DNA of 30,128 bases from Gnetum montanum (Eukaryota; Streptophyta; Gnetopsida; Gnetales; Gnetaceae). Position 1 is the stretch's first letter. Every line of letters starts with the position of its first letter. Below are positions 9,382 through 20,360 of this stretch, one piece after another. The DNA lies in contig MNCI01010725.1 in NCBI GenBank assembly GCA_015680685.1, forward strand, positions 107,887 to 138,014, read 5' to 3'. The notes beneath the pieces are model-generated. The model saw nothing but the letters and a program-made list of their open reading frames with translations, made no database searches and was not told the DNA's origin. The position numbers and the translations under genes are program-made.

Positions 9382-9478
9382 GCTGGTCTGTTCTGCTGTT
9401 CATGCAAAGATTCGCAGGAGCCTCAAATTCTAACACAGAAAGACGGTTTGTCGAATATGCTTGCCTTCCTATGCTGGT
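9312..9478 (-). repeat. Direct duplication of ~77 bp across the B3 gene start codon
   Basis: Copy 1 (9312-9387) contains the start ATG and the first ~23 codons. Copy 2 (9401-9478), 89 bp further upstream, is about 90% identical by eye. In copy 2 the ATG reads ATA because of an inserted base pattern (ccttcctatgctgg against ccttcatgctgg). Copy 2 therefore lies in the 5' leader. Confidence 0.93.
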
Positions 9479-9514
9479 TGTCTTTGCAGTTCAATACAAA
9501 CCGCAGATAGCATT

Positions 9515-9526
9515 TAGTTATAAAGC
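9515..9526 (-). promoter_or_regulatory. Possible TATA element of the B3 gene
   Basis: On the minus strand the sequence reads GCTTTATAACTA, roughly 135-145 bp upstream of the ATG at 9381. Position and AT content suit a core promoter, but the match to TATAAA is weak. Confidence 0.25.
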
Positions 9527-9668
9527 TATGAAAAAAAAATGTAAGGCAGATATCGTAAAACAGCGAAGGAGTACGGCTTTCATTGACAATTAATTGACAT
9601 CACAAGCAGCCAACAGCGCCGATTCTCATCGCCCGCAAAATCGCAAAATGATAATGACTCAGGTACAA

Positions 9669-9762
9669 GTCGTGACAAAGTTTTCTCCACGCAATACAAA
9701 ATCAATTTTTGAGGAAGTCGTGACAGAGTTTTCTCCACGCAATACAAAATCAATTTTTGAGG
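9669..9762 (+). repeat. Near-perfect tandem duplication of a 48-bp unit
   Basis: Copies at 9669-9716 and 9717-9762 read gtcgtgaca-a/g-agttttctcc through to aatttttgagg and differ at one position plus the end. The duplication is in the B3 gene's upstream region; it makes a repeated peptide in an overlapping plus-strand ORF that I do not regard as a gene. Confidence 0.95.
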
Positions 9763-9945
9763 TAAATCGAAGGAACCAGAGATTAGTTTCGTATTTGAAA
9801 TTAAGACGAGGTTTCAGCTGGAAGATGGCCCAGAGAACCATAATTTGTGAAATCTGTGATTAATGTGAACTGTGATTAATGACGGGATGTGACAAATCGC
9901 AAATCAATATTAAAGCCGATACAAAATCGGATCGGAGATTTAATA

Positions 9946-10075
9946 TAATGAATAGTGTTATATTTCTATTATTTTTTAAGTTTAATATATTTGTTGATGC
10001 CGATTTAATGTAATATATCTGCGTATAAAGTTTAATGTAATGAATAGTGTTATATATTTGTTGATTTTTTAAGCC
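9946..10075 (+). repeat. Direct repeats around taatgaatagtgttatat
   Basis: The 18-mer taatgaatagtgttatat occurs at 9946-9963 and 10038-10055, each followed by a T-rich run ending ttttttaag. The repeat distance is 92 bp. AT-rich, non-coding. Confidence 0.85.
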
Positions 10076-10159
10076 TATAGTATTTCTAATTATTGTGGGT
10101 TTCGAGAATTAATTATTTATAAAACTACTGAAAACGTTACAATCCCTTGACAAAGGATA

Positions 10160-10548
10160 CCAGCAAGACATCAAGAAGAATCACCTTAGCAAAGAAGAAC
10201 CAGGCTTAGGCTCTCGCTTTGGCTCAGCCGGACAAAGACATGTTTTTGCCAGTGACAGAGTTCTCTCATTTCCATGGAAATCCAAAATTCTGAAAACGAA
10301 AAACATCAAACCCTAATGCGAACATGCACTGCATCCAGAAGTTAAATACGTAATAAATCCATGGAGCAGCAGCACCAGTGATGTTTGCTAACAATGGGAG
10401 CTGCTAAATCCTGGGCTGGGTCCAGCGGCAATCTTCAGCATCAAGCCTGGCACTGCAGAAGTTGTGTGTTAAAACCTGATGATACCTGCGATTTTGGAGA
10501 ATTATTACTCTGTAACTTTCATTAATGGTGATTTATGCTTGCCTTCAT
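10160..10548 (-). pseudogene. Decayed duplicate of exon 1 of the B3 gene
   Basis: Matching blocks occur in the same order as in exon 1: tcaagaa-aa-cacctt (10168 against 8862), tttcc-a/t-ggaaatc-aaa (10270 against 8998), ggcagctgctaaatcc-like gggagctgctaaatcc (10396 against 9180), a caatctt...aggatgcc-like block and atgcttgccttcat (10535 against 9368). The start codon at 10548-10546 survives and gives MKASI before the frame is lost and stopped. About 30 bp are missing between the first two blocks. No B3 exons 2 and 3 follow it: the next ones downstream on minus belong to the intact gene. It is a partial upstream tandem duplicate, not a working gene. Confidence 0.75.
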
Positions 10549-12352
10549 CGTGACTCGACAGAGTGAACAGTGGACTGAAGGGAGCATTTATTAAAAAAGT
10601 CAAATCACTTGAGCCTTGGTTCGTTCATTCATTCGTCACCGATCATGGTGAACAATAATGACTCCCAACGACCAACAATGCATACACCGTTGCAAAGCAA
10701 AGGTCTATCGGCAACTTACAAATTATTGTTGCTTAAGAAGCTCTCGTCTCTAGCTTTCAATAATTCATGTGAATGAATTAGACCTAGTCTTTACTTTGGT
10801 CCACACCAAAATGACATGTATCGAGATGGCATTGATTGAATTGTGCAAAATACAATATCCTTGCACTCCTACTCACCCTAGATATAATGAGTATGGAAAT
10901 TACAAATTGGGACATGTTGGTTCCGAGTACCTTAGGAAGGAGGGCCTTCATACATGTGCTCTTGGTGAGCCTTATTCTAGGTGGATCAAGACCATTACTG
11001 GTAGACTTCATACGCTCATGTTTGCAATTGTATGTTTATCTAGTTGTGTAGGTGGGTCTTCCTTAGTTGCATTTTCAAATTTAGCATACACATCTCTTTC
11101 GTCGTGTCTATCATTCGTAACGCAAGGCTTTGTGCTCTATGGGGTGTGATAACTCGTTGTTAGGATTGTTGAGGATGCATTTTGAGGCCATGTGTGCCAA
11201 CCCAAGACCAAATTGTTGTGGTTTTCATTTTGACAATCTCTTGTGCTTCAAACATGATTTCCCTTATTGTAGACCTTTCGTGTGTTGTGTTTCTACATTT
11301 GTGTTGGTTATGTTGCCCTTGGTTTTGTGGCATCACTTATTAGTTGGTGATATTTCTTGGGCATTTTGATTTGGAGACCTTTTGAAGTAGGTCATCCTAT
11401 TGTTGGTTCTTGTTGAGACCTCACCTCTCTTGATGAGAGTCTTCCTTGTGGACGCATCCTCTATGATGTTGCTCTTCGTAATGAGAATTTCAGCTTTGTT
11501 GAGACCTATTGTTGGTTAGACCTTGGTCTCTCCCTCGCCCCTGCCCCCCCTATGGTTCAAGTTGAGATAAAAAATCTCTCTAACCCATGCCTCTTATAAA
11601 TTTGTTGACATTTTGATCCTGGTGGGAACCAGTGTCAGTGGCTAGGAATAGTTGATGTATGCGAATCTTGGAATTTTGAGAGTGTTCTAGTTCTCTCCCT
11701 CTTTCGGTGTGCCTCATAAAAAATTATTTTATGTGAATGTATCTAATTAACCCATTATGTTTTGCATGATTTATCTCTATGCATGTTGCTAAGGTCTTGC
11801 TCTCTATGATGTTGTGAGATTGATAGTTCTTTATTGTGAGATCATGCTTGATGGTTGTATATGAGGCTAATGTGTTGATCAAGTTCTTGCTAACTTCTCT
11901 ATTTCTGAGTTGTTGTCTTAGCCTTGAATGCAGCATAGGTACAAAGATACGGCTAGTGGTGACCTTAATTGATTCTGTGAGTACTATGTCTATGGGGAAG
12001 ATGTGTGCTCTTAAGGCCTTCATGAATTGGTTACTTGGTCTTGGAATCCCAACATTGGGTTGTGGATTTATTAGTACCCTTGCTATGGTGGAGTAGCTAG
12101 TACATCTTGGTTTGTTTGCCTCTTAGTGTTAGGTGAGCACTAACAGAGGATAATTGTCCATCCTAGACCTGACAGATATTGGCTTAGCAAATGGCATAGA
12201 ATGGTATCCTTGGCCATGCCAGGTACTGATGGCCTAGGAGTGCCCAATGCCTTGAGATCCCACTATGGTAGGTGGTGGATTCTCAATTGGCATCTTACGT
12301 TGCTTAATCATTACGTTCATGTCCTAGTTAGTTTTCGTTTGATGGTACCTGT

Positions 12353-12446
12353 GTAGTGGGTTCAATGCAATAGTTGTTTGTGTAGGTGCAGAGATAGTCA
12401 TGCAGTGGGTTTAGTGTGATAGTTGTTCATGTATGTGTAGAGACAA
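12353..12446 (+). repeat. Two ~45-bp direct repeats, period 49 bp
   Basis: Copies at 12353-12397 and 12402-12446 share g-agtgggtt-a-tg-atagttgtt-tgta-gtg-agaga with several substitutions. Part of the G+T-rich stretch. Confidence 0.8.
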
Positions 12447-13373
12447 AGATAGGTTTTTCTCAGAATAACATGATGTAACTTTTGTGTGCTCTTGGTGTCT
12501 TAAACCCTTCATATTAGTATGGGCTCAGGTAGTTTGTCCTATAGCCTTTTAGGCGTGGGTAGCATTCCCAAATGTCATGTATTATGCCCACTAAATGTAT
12601 TCCTAGCCTCGACTGTGTAAGATTGTGATGTACTGAGTTTCAACAATTTATGCACACACAAGTGCTAGAAGTGGTTTTTCCATGTGAATCAGTTATCCCC
12701 TTATTGTAGGCCTATGCCACACCTTGTAACAAGGCCAAACTTGATGTATGATGTTTTCCTTATGCTCATCCTTGAAGCAAATCCTCTCTATGTTGTAAGT
12801 GGCTTTTGTGCCTTGATGTGTGATTCTACAAAAAGCCCTATGGAAAATCCTATTGTTGGTAAATGGTGTTGTAATGAGGAGGCTATGGCATGTCCTTGCT
12901 TGAGGTGCTTCCAAATTGATGCTTTTTATTTTTGGTGGTATTGGCATGCCATTTGGTGAATGTTCTTGAGACAAGATAAGTTTTGGGAACTCTTCCTCTC
13001 AGGTTCCTAGATTGGAAAAAATCTTAGTCATAGGTGTTCAATGATGGAATGTAGCCTAAAATTCAAAAGAATTGGTTTGATGAGCTTGATCTTGATAGTA
13101 GGCGGTTTGTGGTGGCCCTGTGAATTACAATGGTAGACTAAAATGTCAAATCAAAGGTAATACTAATATGTCTAATTGTGGGGTAGAGTTGAGTTATGGG
13201 TATCAACACCTAGAATCCCTCTTCCATGATTGGATGTGGTCTTTGGAGTAGTTTTTGCAAGTGTTGGGATGGTCATCCATCCTTAAATAAATGATGTCAT
13301 AGTTACACAAATTGCTGACTTCTGTTAGTGGCCATACATGGTGGACCTGTATGTGCTCAAAACACTTGAGCTT

Positions 13374-13556
13374 ATGCTTTCATGACTAGGGGCTTGTGGT
13401 GCTATTGAGGGCTATTGTGTGCTCTCATGACTCAGAACTTATTAGTACTTTTGAGGGCTATGGTGCATTCTCATGGCTCTAGACTTATTGGTGCATTTGT
13501 GGGCTACAATGTGCTCACATGATTGGAGGCTTATGATGCTTTGCAAGCTATGGTGG
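13374..13556 (+). repeat. Four degenerate 45-46-bp tandem repeats
   Basis: The anchor tcatga or tcatgg falls at 13380, 13425, 13471 and, as acatga, at 13517, followed each time by a -ggcttatt/gtgg-gct and a gggctatgg-like end. Regular spacing of 45, 46 and 46 bp shows a tandem array rather than chance. Confidence 0.85.
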
Positions 13557-15760
13557 ATTGTCCCATCTCTCTTTGGTGTACTCTGGTGTATTGCTAAATT
13601 ATGTCAATGTCTTAATCTCTCTGGTGGAATAGCATGATTGAGCACTCTATTACTTGGTGATTCTCTAGTTCTATGAGGAGTCATTCTTCCTTCTGATGGA
13701 TATCCTCTTCAATTCCTGAAATAATAATGTAGGTTGTATTGAGATAGTTGTTTCCTAGATGGGATTTAGAAGAAAGTTTATGTTTGGAACTTGTTCCAAG
13801 CAATGGTCCCATGTTCCTAAATTCTTAGGGCTTGTTTTCAAAGACAAGACATTGGTACGATGATGGAATTCATGAAATCTCCCTTTTGAGGCCATGGTGT
13901 TGATGTAGCCTATGTGTATATATCTCTTCCCTTGTAAGCAAGGCATGATTTTATGTACTCTATCTCAACTTTTGGGGCTCTAGAGGGACTTCCTTGTTAG
14001 GGTTTTCTAGTAGACCTTTCTTATTGTAAATCCTTTGGGGATGAATCATGTCTTGTCTTGAGTTGATGTTGGTGAAGCTCATTCGTTGTAAAATTATATC
14101 AAGGACCTAGTCCTCCTATGGGCAAAATGTTCTTGTTGACTCTCGCATTCATTGTTTGGGCCCAATGGTATATGCAGTGATGTGGCCTTGTGCACCACAA
14201 TTGTTGTAACTAGGATGGTCTAGTGTGTATGCAATGAAAACATAGACCTCCTACAATGAAGCAAAAATTCCTCTCTATGAGATTTTGAGGGATGAGCTCT
14301 TTCACTTCTCAAGTTATTCTTAAGATGGAATCAAATGTGGGTAAGACCTATGAATCCATGTCTTTCCTCAACTAGTAGTAGTTTGACAATACGATTGTGT
14401 TGGCTATGTGGACTACTTGGGCTTGTTTCATGGGTAAGGTGTAGTTGGGTTATTGTACTTGCCTACAAAAGCCTTCCAAAGAGGATGTTTCCTTCAGGTT
14501 TAAAAATCCAATGAAAGGTGTTAATCATGAGTTGCAGTTGTTCCTAGCAGAGCAGGAAAATTCAGATTCTAGAAACCTAGATGTTCCTTGGAGAATTCAT
14601 GATTGTGGTTGTCCTCGGAGGTAATTCTACATGCTTCCTTACACCAACTATTCAAAAAATGATGTTTTTCACATCTCTCAACGTGGAAAGGATAGCTTCT
14701 AAGATGTAAGTGTGGCTGATCCTTTCCCATGAATAGGACATTGTTGTTGTAATGGACCATGTGGTTATGGGTGGTGTGCGATGTGTGTATGGAGGATTAT
14801 CTTGGGGATTGACTACCCAACATATCCTCCACTTGTCCAAGGATTCGAGTAGGTGTTCTCGATGCTGCACTTTCTCTAATGATGCTGATGACAACTTGCT
14901 ATGGTAGCCTCTTAGAGAAGTTTTCCAAACAAATTTTGGATCTTATCTTTTACTATGGATGGTATAGCATTGGATGATGAAATGTGGATTGTGATGTTGG
15001 TGCATTTACAAATGGCAAGGTTAGATTCAAAAGATCTACCTCTATACCTTGTTTCGAAGGGAGATCATGCTTGACTCCCTTCCTACTAGCCTAAATAGAT
15101 GTGATGTGGGAAAACAAAAGAAAATATGTGGATGGTATAGATGTGCTGCTTCATTGCTTAGATGGTTGGACTAGTGAGACCCCAAAGGTGTTGATGCGAG
15201 AAGTAGAACCTAGGGTCCTAGCAAACTTAAGTTTCTTATGGAGACATGGGTCTTTTGGAGCATGTTATCTCTCTTGGTTTTGGTTTTCCAAGTCCATCAC
15301 TAGGATGGAAAATGGCTTTGGTGAACCCTCAAAATTGATGAAAAAAATCAAGAAAATCAATGAATGTCAAGATGCCATTCAAAAGGGAACTAGGTTGGAC
15401 TTGTCAAAGAAGAGCTTGTTCTTGTGCATAGTTATGGTTGTGTGTAAGAAGAGAAGTCTCTAGACTCGATAAGGGATAGATCTAGGGACACCTTAGAGAT
15501 GTTGGTCGTTTGGTTTGGGCTTCTCCCTCTTTTCATAGAGTAGGGAAAGTTTTGGGGTTTCTCCAGGTGCCCTTTGCATCTCATGTAAGACCTTGGATGG
15601 AAAGACATATTAGGTGTTGGGGTTGGTACCTTCTTTTGGAAAAAAGTTGAACAAGCATCCATCTGTCAATCATGTTCATGACTCATGATGATGACCCTGT
15701 TTTGTTTTTTCTTTTTAAAGCAGAGATATGAGGAAAAGAGCAAAAATCAGCAATGACCAA

Positions 15761-15798
15761 TAAACACGCGTGAATGTGATAAACACGCGTGAATGTGA
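15761..15798 (+). repeat. Perfect tandem duplication of a 19-bp unit
   Basis: TAAACACGCGTGAATGTGA occurs at 15761-15779 and again at 15780-15798. Each unit carries the palindrome ACGCGT. It marks the change from the G+T-rich stretch to more even composition. Confidence 0.95.
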
Positions 15799-16219
15799 GC
15801 CATGGCGGAACCTTTGACGCTCTCAAAGGCCAACCCATGTAAATGCAATGTTTACCTCGCACGCCCCGTCACAAACTTGATTTACATATGACCCAAACTT
15901 GGCCCTTCGGCCTTCGGTTACCAAAGTAGCCCTTTCGTGATTTCCGTGTGTTTTGTTTATTCATTCGAACTCCCTTGTTTTCTGTGGTCTGTGTCATGGC
16001 GATGCCATTTTGATTGCTTGCTCGCCACAATGAAATGAAGTTTCTGGTAAGCATCAGAGCAGGAAAGATTTTAATGCACAATGCAGACATCGAAAACAAC
16101 GCAAGAATAAAAAAGGCTGGAATAATACTAGGCGAACATTTCAATGTATATGTAAAGATCGAGATAAAATTTCATTGGAAATTATGAAATACGTTCATAC
16201 TACCCACTGCGGATTTGAT

Positions 16220-16441
16220 TTAATGCGCTTCTGTACACGTTCCCTTATCCAATGCGAACAGTTCATCAGAATTTATCGGAATCACCACGAATCTCACCCG
16301 CAACTCATCACCCATCTCAACACCATTATCATGTCCATCCATGACCACTGTCCTGATACTCTGCAAGGTCCAAAGACAAAGCATTTCGTGATAAGGGTCA
16401 GGATTTGCGGACACAGTGCTAGTTTTCACAGCCTTGCACAT
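16220..16441 (-). CDS. Unidentified short ORF, possible exon or gene remnant
   Basis: A 73-codon frame (MCKAVKTSTVSANPDPY... VVMDGHDNGVEMGDELRVRF... to TCTEAH) has balanced, protein-like composition, unlike the low-complexity ORFs around it. I recognise no family. An acceptor-like cacag precedes it on the minus strand, so it could be a last exon. A second frame on the minus strand (15869-16144) begins with a hydrophobic run but starts with TTG, and I cannot join the two. Neither expression nor homology can be judged from the sequence. Confidence 0.2.
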   Translation of the reverse strand: MCKAVKTSTVSANPDPYHEMLCLWTLQSIRTVVMDGHDNGVEMGDELRVRFVVIPINSDELFALDKGTCTEAH

Positions 16442-16979
16442 GACTGTGATTGATTTTCATGGCACCAGATTTTGCTGTCTGAGTTGATAACTTCTGGTCG
16501 TAAACCAAGGGCTTTGTACCTACAGTGTCAGGGGAAACGCTGCGTTGCTATTGAATAAGCAGATATGACACTGATAACGGTTGTTCCAGAGTGAACCATT
16601 CATGGCAACCTATTGACATTTCTGTTGGCCTTTCTGGAGATGCGCATCAACAACTGCAACAAGGGTTTTGAAAGCCATGCATGGGAACAAACATAGAAAT
16701 AGAAAACTGGGATTTAGTTTTTCGGAGAAATATGTGCCAGAAGATCTCGATAATGGTTCTCTTTAACTGTAGAAAAACAAACATGAAGCTAGCTTTTAGT
16801 TTTTGAATCTGCATGCATGCATCATTTAATTCAGTTTCAATCATTTTAACTCAGTTCTAGTAATTAGGATTTGCCGCTGCTAACATTCTCAATGATGTGT
16901 AGTGATTTTTCTTTTTAAGAAGTATATATCTCTCTGTGCACGATGCTTCTTGTGCATGCATATTCTCATGTGGTTACAT

Positions 16980-18090
16980 GAATCACGAAACCTGTATTTT
17001 TTTATAAAAAATAAAAATAAAAAATAATAAAGTTTTAGAATTATCTTTTATCTTCTCTTGAGTATTTTGGTTTGTGTATAATGACATGGTTACCCAGTTT
17101 ATTTTCTAACGACCTTTTTACTTTGTTGTTTTTGCCCTTTTTCTAGGTTACTACTAAGTCATGCATATGTGTTAAAATCACATTTTTGGGGCTTTTAAAT
17201 TTCTTTTCTTTGGATGTAAGAATTTTTTGCAAAAAGACTTAGGGTATGATGTGCTTTTTTAGGTGCTTTATATTGAAGCCAAGTCATTTGTTGACCGATA
17301 TAGACTATGAAAAAGAATAGACATAATTTCAAATCTTAGTAACTTTTATTAGTTTATATATATATAGTATAAAAATAATAAATAAAGTTCTTTTCTTAGA
17401 GTTACTAATGTTAAGAAAATTATGCAATGATCTTTTACTAAACTATTGATTTTCCCTCTTCCTCTTTAGATAGGTATTGATACTTGGATGAGCCTGCTTA
17501 TTTTCCTATGTGGAGGCTAAAGGGAGGTAGATAGTCTAGAGAAGCTAAGCTTCCAAAAGTAGGTGTCAATGATGTGGAAAGAATGGAAGAGAGGAGTGGT
17601 AGTAGAGGAGGATAAACCAACGAAAGATGAGGATATTCTAGAATTTCCAAGCTTTCATTTACTATGACTTACTTTTGCCTTGTAATACTCTTGATTTCAA
17701 ATAAGAAGATAATAGTTATATACTAACTAATCTTTCTTTAAAATCAAACTCTCTTCTAATCTCCAAATTTGCCCCTTCTTGTCATTTTAATATTGATTTT
17801 GGTCTTTACAAACCCAAGAAGAAAAGAACAAGGTTAATCTCTAGATCAACCATGAGTTTTATTTGTAACTTCTAGCAAATCAAAAGGTTCATTGCATAGG
17901 CTTATTAGAGGAGGTATGCCTCTTGGAGGTAGAGGTAAGCAAGCTTGTGTAAGAGGCAATCTATCTTTTAAATGAGATCCTTAGCTCAATTCAGAGCTAA
18001 GTGGCCTTGGACTTTATTTTGTCATTTCTTTTAGACATGTTGGTGTGTAAAGCTTGTGATTCTTATGTTACTCTAAGTTAGTTAAAAAAT
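16980..18090. other. AT-rich stretch before the second retroelement; 5' LTR not resolved
   Basis: A-rich run at 17004-17030 and TA run at 17357-17368. Because a primer-binding site follows at 18093, this stretch should contain the 5' LTR, but I could not find sequence in it that matches the LTR start at 26871. No gene seen. Confidence 0.45.
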
Positions 18091-18092
18091 AT

Positions 18093-18104
18093 TAGTATCA
18101 GAAC
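18093..18104 (+). other. Mutated primer-binding site (initiator tRNA-Met type)
   Basis: TAGTATCAGAAC matches 10 of 12 positions of the TGGTATCAGAGC primer-binding site used by many plant LTR elements. Both differences are G to A. It lies 1.2 kb before the gag start, and the bases before it (aaaaaatat) could be an eroded LTR end. Confidence 0.55.
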
Positions 18105-18697
18105 TACTTTTATTTAATCTATGCTATTTTATCATTTTGTACTTTTGCATCACACTACTTAGTTCATGGGTCTTGTCCTTTATTTTCTTTGAAGTTTATT
18201 TTAATTAGCTATCATTTATATTATGTTTTACTTATTGTTCTTTCTAGATCTAGTTTCATCATAAATCAGAATTCATTACCTTTATAGTTTATGAACTTTA
18301 AAGTCTATTTCATTTTAGGATTTGTTACGTTTAAGAATTGTCAATATCATTTTCTAGTTCCATTATTCCACATTTTAGAAAATTTTATTTTATGATTTAT
18401 ATCCTTGTAAATATTTTAGCATAGTATATCATATTTTATTATAAATATAAGCTTGGAGATTATTTTTGTTTAGAATTAATCTTTAGTTTAAAATTTACAA
18501 AACCATCTTATGCTTAACTAGCTAAGACTATTCCCAAGTTTATGTACCTATATGGGAGATGTCGTAAGTAATAGTCTCCTAAAACATGTTAATTCAAAGG
18601 AACTTGTCATCAAAATTTATGCATCAATACCTCTTTTTTTCTTGCTTCCAGGAGAATGATTTTCTATTTTCTAGTTTTATTTCCATTTCTTACCTTT

Positions 18698-19225
18698 TTC
18701 TTAACACTGTTGAAGTGGTCTTTTCACATTTCATTATTATTTTATGTCATTCACTTTAAAGTTTACTATTTTTAAAATTCGAATTAATATTTTGTCTTTT
18801 ATATTTATTTTTATAGCCATTTCATTTTCTATTTACTTTATTTTTAAAAAGAGTTATTTCCCCATTTTTTCTTCTATTCTACATAAAGAGTTACTTTAAA
18901 GGTTATTAGATTTTACATTTTATGGTCTATCCATTTTATGAGTGAAGAGAGTTCCCATAGTTAATTTCTTAACATTGTTGAAGTGGTCTTTTCACATTTC
19001 ATTATCATTTTATGTCATTCTCTTTAAAGTTTATTATTTTTAAAATTTGAATTAATATTCTATGTTTTATATTTATTTTTATAGCCATTTCATTTTCTAT
19101 TTACTTTATTTAAAAAAAGAGTTATTTCCCCATTTTTTCTTTTATTTTACATAAAGAGTTACTTTAACATTTATCAAGTTTTACATTTTGTGAGTGGAGA
19201 GAGTTCCCATAGTTCATTTCTTAAA
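18698..19225 (+). repeat. Tandem duplication of ~268 bp in the element leader
   Basis: Copy 1 (18698-18965) and copy 2 (18966-19225) both run from ttcttaaca-tgttgaagtgg through catttcattttctattt and gttatttccccatttttt to gagagttcccatagtt. They differ by substitutions and short deletions in copy 2. Non-coding. Confidence 0.92.
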
Positions 19226-19333
19226 AGACCTCTTAACCTTGACCCAAATTGACCTACTACTTGTCATTTTACTTAACAAAGAATATTAGCATCACATTTT
19301 TCAGACTTTGTTCCAATAAGGATCTAAACTAAG

Positions 19334-20360
19334 ATGGTAGCCAATCCACCCTCAACTCTCCTAGTTAATAATCCTTCAAATTTATAAACTATTATAACAT
19401 TCGAAAGCCCCTGCAAAATGTTAGTTTGTTCTTTAATTCTACACCTCATACTAGTGATGTACACCAACATATAGAATGTGTTGAAACTCCACTAGGCATC
19501 TACAATATTACTAAAAATGACATATCATGTAGAGTCTTTGTGATTATGTTTAGAAGTAAAACCACATAATGATTTCCTATACTTTCCAATGATTCTATTA
19601 ATTCTTGGCTAGATTTTAAGAGAAAGTTTTTACTTCAATTTCACAAATTCACTATTATTGCCTTAGCCTCAAGCAACTTTACAGGTTTAAGAAAACTACC
19701 TAGGAAAAATATTCATAACTATAATTTAAGAATTTTCCATCAATTAGCTAATGTACTAAACCAAATGTGCCCTTAACCTGATAGTATTCTCAACTTTTAT
19801 CTCAATCTAATCATGACATCCTGGAATTGCAAGGAGCAATGGCTAAAGCTATTGAGCTAGAACATATTACCTTAATGAATAGCCTTCAAAATCAATTTGG
19901 GATGATTAGTATTAGTAATCCTATACAATCTACTTCATTTCCCTTGGAAACCTTACCATCAAATAATAGTTATTTCTAATGTCTACATCTTTTCTAACAT
20001 TTCAACCTATAAATAATTATTTTTAAAACACAATTACTTCTTCATTCTTACCACCAAATGTTACTTTAAACAATGAATAATCAAAAGCTTTAATGCAGTT
20101 CATCATATACCCAAATGGAATGAATAATCTTAATAGATTGACTAATCAAATACAAATCCAACAAAACCAAATCATCCAAATATTAACTTCAGTTTAAGAC
20201 ATTTCAAATGAAGTTGTTGAACTAAAGTGAAATAATAATAAGATTTTTATAGAAATTGAAAAATCAAGCATATTAATGAATGATGATTATTATCGCCTTT
20301 ATAACACTAGATAACATTTAGAGAAAACTTGCCCACATGTGTTAGCTCTATATAGTGATA
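19334..20360 (+). pseudogene. gag remnant of the eroded Ty3 element
   Basis: The ATG at 19334 opens MVANPPSTLLVNNPSN. At 19603 the frame reads SWLDFKRKFLLQFHK, the typical W..F...F core of plant retrotransposon Gag, then FRKLP-like LRKLPRKNIHNYNLRIFHQL, and at about 19825 LELQGAMAKAIELEHI. Near 20280 YRLYNTR and HLEKTCPHV resemble an eroded CCHC zinc knuckle. Gag forms the cytoplasmic particle. Several stops and frame changes make it non-functional. Confidence 0.65.

Larger units (their letters stand above)
10740..15660. other. G+T-skewed stretch, no gene recognised
   Basis: The plus strand is rich in G and T (for example 13381-13440 has 11 A, 11 C, 18 G, 20 T) over almost 5 kb. Many ORFs occur on both strands (10769-11149, 11836-12096, 12684-12959, 15101-15463 on plus), but none shows a domain, intron pattern or retroelement motif I know. 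Two degenerate tandem repeats lie inside it. Probably an old repeat or retroelement that has lost recognisable coding sequence. Confidence 0.55.

Noticed and set aside
9594-9863. Plus-strand ORF with an internal repeated peptide (FSPRNTKSIFE twice)
   Set aside because: The repeat comes from the 48-bp DNA duplication; the frame has no known motif and lies in the B3 gene's upstream region.
10769-12096. Several plus-strand ORFs in the G+T-rich stretch
   Set aside because: Low stop density follows from base composition; overlapping ORFs on both strands, no domain or conserved motif.
15101-15463. 120-codon plus-strand ORF
   Set aside because: No recognisable motif, skewed composition, overlapping frames; kept only as a note in the region entry.
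15869-16144. Minus-strand ORF with a signal-peptide-like N-terminus
   Set aside because: It has a TTG start, and the hydrophobic run is followed by sequence with no family resemblance; I could not build a spliced gene.
16980-18090. 5' LTR matching the LTR start at 26871
   Set aside because: I searched by eye for TGTTGATAGC-like and end-matching sequence and found no convincing pair, so no 5' LTR is annotated.
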